Positions 61,260 through 64,000 of a stretch of 64,000 bases of DNA are shown here, piece by piece. The notes beneath the pieces were generated by a model. That model was not told where the DNA came from, did not search any database, and saw only the letters and a list, made by a program, of their open reading frames with translations. A program made the translations under genes and the position numbers. The stretch comes from Maratus speciosus. Its lineage: Eukaryota; Arthropoda; Arachnida; Araneae; Salticidae. Each line of letters begins with the position of its first letter. Within the stretch, counting starts at the first letter, position 1. The DNA lies in assembly GCA_963932465.1 (NCBI GenBank), contig OZ010793.1, positions 259,189,196 through 259,253,195 of the forward strand, given 5' to 3'.

Positions 61260-63040
61260 ACTCCCTTAAGAAAGGGTATTTAAAAAGGTCATAAAAGCTA
61301 ATTTTTTAAAAAAGAAATCCAGCACCCCTCCCCGTCTGCCTAAAAAGGATCCAAAACGCACCTCATTGTCCATTACACATACAGATTAAGTAAATAATAA
61401 TGTATTACCCCCTGAGACAATATTTTCTTCAACTTTTAAGGAAATACGTTGTTGGCATTGCTGCAATTGAATACCACTGCCTAAAATTTTTTCCAAAACG
61501 CACCTCATTGTCCACTACAAATCAGATTAATAAACTAATAATTAATATCTCAGCAGCTATTTAAGCTATCACGCACCGAAATTATCCTATAGCGGGCGAA
61601 GCAACTATAATGCGAGCTAACTGGGATATTTAATCAAATTTATTTCCCGCCAAACAGATTAATTAAATAATAATTAATATCTCAGCTTCTAATTAACCAA
61701 TCTCTTTGAACTGGCTATGTATGGAATCTGCGACAGATTTCCCGTCCGGTTGTCAAAAAATTTTATCCAAAAATTTAATATTTAAAAAGTTTAAATTTCG
61801 TATTATATTATCCTAGTATCCAAAACCGTAAAACGCCATGATGTCTACAGCTGCTTCTCGGGAAAATGAAATCTCTTTTCATTGTCTTTTCAAATAAAGA
61901 AATTAAATTTTTATCCATCGATTTTTGGTGGATTTTTTGCGTTATACCCAACGCAGAAACATGAAATTTATACCAAATTGAAGTAGATTTTTTTTCGCGT
62001 GTTTCTACACCTTTTACGAATATCTCGGACCATTAGATCGGGAGATTGGATTTCGCTTTTTAAATTTCCACTTCATTTTCATTATCTCGGTATCCGCTAG
62101 CCTCGACAGATACAAGATAAAGTAAAAAAACTAAAACCCAACTACGACAAAAAACTACGCTGAAAAAGTATAAAAGTACCCCATGAATACAGGTAAAGTC
62201 ACAAGCAAATGCTAGTAATATATAGATATATTCAAAATGTACAAGTAAAGCGCTTTTGAATGATACCAAACACGGCATATTTATCTTAACTTTATTTTTT
62301 GACGTATGACGCTTCCAGTATTTGGTAGTAGTGACGCACATATCCGTCGATGGCAGCAAATGGGTAATGGACCGATTAGTGGATGAGGTCGTTAGTGTAA
62401 TGTGTAAATGTGTAATGTAGATTGAAGGTTTCATGTATTAAGATGACCTAGGAAGATTTCTTAATCTATCTAATTCTGCTAACGATTGACTGTCATGTGG
62501 ATTTTTAAGCAACTTTTTGTCCGCTAGAGGGCATAATAGTAAATTTGGTGACAAACTTTATAGCTCACAACCAACAGAATATCAAGATCAAGACCCTTCT
62601 AATGGCACTGCAGTGGTCTTATTCTGATTACTAAGTACCAAAGAAATTAAGAACGAAAAGATGTGAATTATATGCAATTAGCCCATAAATGCAAGTAAAG
62701 TCACAAGCAAATGCTAGTAATATATATATATTCGAAATGTACAAGTGAAGCGCTTTAAAATGATACCAAACACGGCATATCTAGCTTAACTTTATTTTTT
62801 TACTCTGTATATTTTGTCCGCTAGAAGGCGCCACATTGAATTTGGTGAAAATCTATATAGCCTATAACCAGCGGACAATTAAGACGCTTCTAATGATATG
62901 TCATTTGTCGAATTCTGATTAGTGGTTTAGAAGTTACGAGGGAACAGATGAACATACATACATACATACATACATACATACATACATACATACATACATA
63001 GCCTGTCAAAATCATAACCCTCCTTTGGCTTTGCCGTAGT
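61260..63040. repeat. D4-specific part of the 5' domain with internal direct repeats
   Basis: AAAACGCACCTCATTGTCCA occurs at about 61352 and 61496. A ~125 bp block with AAGTCACAAGCAAATGCTAG recurs at about 62194 and 62698. A GTCCGCTAGA block recurs at about 62519 and 62816. A (CATA)n run lies at 62952-63000. No gene is recognised. Confidence 0.7.
62952..63000 (+). repeat. (CATA)n microsatellite
   Basis: About 12 uninterrupted copies of the tetranucleotide. Confidence 0.97.
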
Positions 63041-63378
63041 CGGGTAAAAATGGGGTTCAGGTTTTGTGAATCCTCCAATGGTAGTGCTCCGAAGCTAGCC
63101 TCGCGAAGAGGGTCCAATTGTAGTCAGACTGCTGCTTTCGGATAAAAAAGATTCATTTTTCCTTCGACAATGAGTCGTTAATTAGCTAATTGCGTCCGTA
63201 ATTACGGCGGGATTTTCTCGAAAAAGCAAACACCGGGTGTCCGAGAAAACGGCGGTGCGAATCGACATATCATAAGACGCTCTGCGTGGCCCGGGAGCGA
63301 AGGAGTTCCGGTCACAAGGGCGAATGTTACACACATACATACAGACAGACAGACGTTTACGGACATTAATAGTATTGA

Positions 63379-64000
63379 CTAGCTGGCTTCGCCCGCTAGC
63401 GGGCCCCTCCTTTTCATGAACCCCTCCTTTTTTATAAAATCTCGAAAGAACGAACCCCTATTTTTATCGGGGCCCCTCCTTTTTATGAACCTCTAATAAT
63501 ATGAAATCTCGAAGTGAACGAACCTCGAACCGGGTCCCCGCTGCCTACGGCACCATATAGCAGGCGTGCTGCGCACGCACTGCAAACTCTTTTAAAAACC
63601 TTTCGCTATAACGAAAGTCGAACCTGGTCCTCGCTGCCCACGGCACCGTATAGCAGCCGTGCTGCGCACGCACTGCAAACTCTTTTTAAAAAGCCTTTCG
63701 CGCTCGAACGAAAGTCGAACCGAGTCTCCGCTGCCTAAGGCACAGTATAAAATGCGTGCTACGCACGCAATGCAAACTCTTTAAAAAAAGCGTATCGCGC
63801 TCGAACAAAAGTCGAACCGGGTTCCCGATGCCTTCGGCTCCGAATTGCAGACGTGCTGCGCACGCACTGCAAAAAATTTAAAAAAAGTCTTTCGCTATAA
63901 CGAATGTCGAATGCCTAATTTTAACAAAATCGCGTTATGTTAGTTCCGTATTTCACCACCTGGGATCGCACTGTATTCTTAACAAAAACATATCTGAACG
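63379..64000 (-). mobile_element. Helitron D5, fifth array unit, runs off the window
   Basis: CTAG at 63379-63382 abuts the TC end of D4. The 3' hairpin, at least 4 R1 units (about 63525-63905) and the first R2 sequence (from 63905) are present; its 5' part lies beyond the window. Confidence 0.88.

Larger units (their letters stand above)
56819..63378 (-). mobile_element. Helitron D4, fourth array unit, with nested Helitrons
   Basis: CTAG at 56819-56822 abuts the TC end of D3. R1 (about 56935-57495, 6 units), R2 (57495-58062 and 60744-61255, split by Helitron B3), and a long 5' domain (61255-63378) ending TCAATACTATTAATGTCC. The outermost ~340 bp and the block at 61960-62060 match D3. The block at about 62060-63040 has no equivalent in D3. 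Confidence 0.87.

Noticed and set aside
49454..64000. CRISPR-like array
   Set aside because: Repeat units are ~95 bp or longer without unique spacers of uniform size, and the context is a eukaryotic Helitron array.

Overview
This is a gene-poor, AT-rich eukaryotic window made almost entirely of transposable elements. Copia, Penelope-like, Tc1/mariner, Tigger/pogo, hAT, TTAA-specific and Helitron sequences occur together. This mix, with repeated Helitrons and GACA-type microsatellites, fits an arthropod and perhaps an arachnid; that assignment is inference. No host gene could be recognised. The only intact protein-coding gene is a Tc1/mariner transposase at 36677-37732.

Layout. Positions 1-9632 are a Ty1/copia retrotransposon whose 5' end lies outside the window. 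It is cut between gag-protease and integrase by a 5.7 kb composite insertion (1096-6774), which holds a foldback MITE, two inverted-repeat elements (here called M1 and M2) and a Helitron. A Penelope-like 3' remnant with a GIY-YIG domain and a hammerhead-ribozyme-like motif follows (10135-10776). Next is a Helitron filled with 11 tandem ~305 bp units (10787-14201). Positions 14.2-34.4 kb hold dispersed old elements: an inverted pair of a 0.6 kb repeat, a TTAA MITE, hAT MITEs, a broken Tc1 element, a broken Tigger element and a 145 bp tandem array ending in (GACA)n. Positions 34435-41840 are bounded by hAT-type ends with a perfect 8 bp target duplication. They contain the intact mariner element, which itself carries a Helitron in its leader.

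From 46076 to 49453 lies a second, inverted copy of the composite seen inside copia. It is interrupted at 49454 by the most striking structure here: at least five Helitrons (D1-D5) joined head to tail on the minus strand up to the window end. At all four visible junctions the 3' CTAG of one unit abuts the 5' TC of the next with no bases between. Each unit carries its own block of ~95 bp repeats (R1) and of 127-290 bp repeats (R2). One unit contains a Helitron that contains another Helitron that contains a hAT MITE.

Relations. Apart from the mariner transposase, the coding sequences are decayed copies of transposition proteins. The nesting gives a relative order of events: composite elements are older, the Helitron array is younger, and the B-family Helitrons and hAT MITEs inside it are younger still. 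Identities quoted as near-identical are by eye and were not computed.
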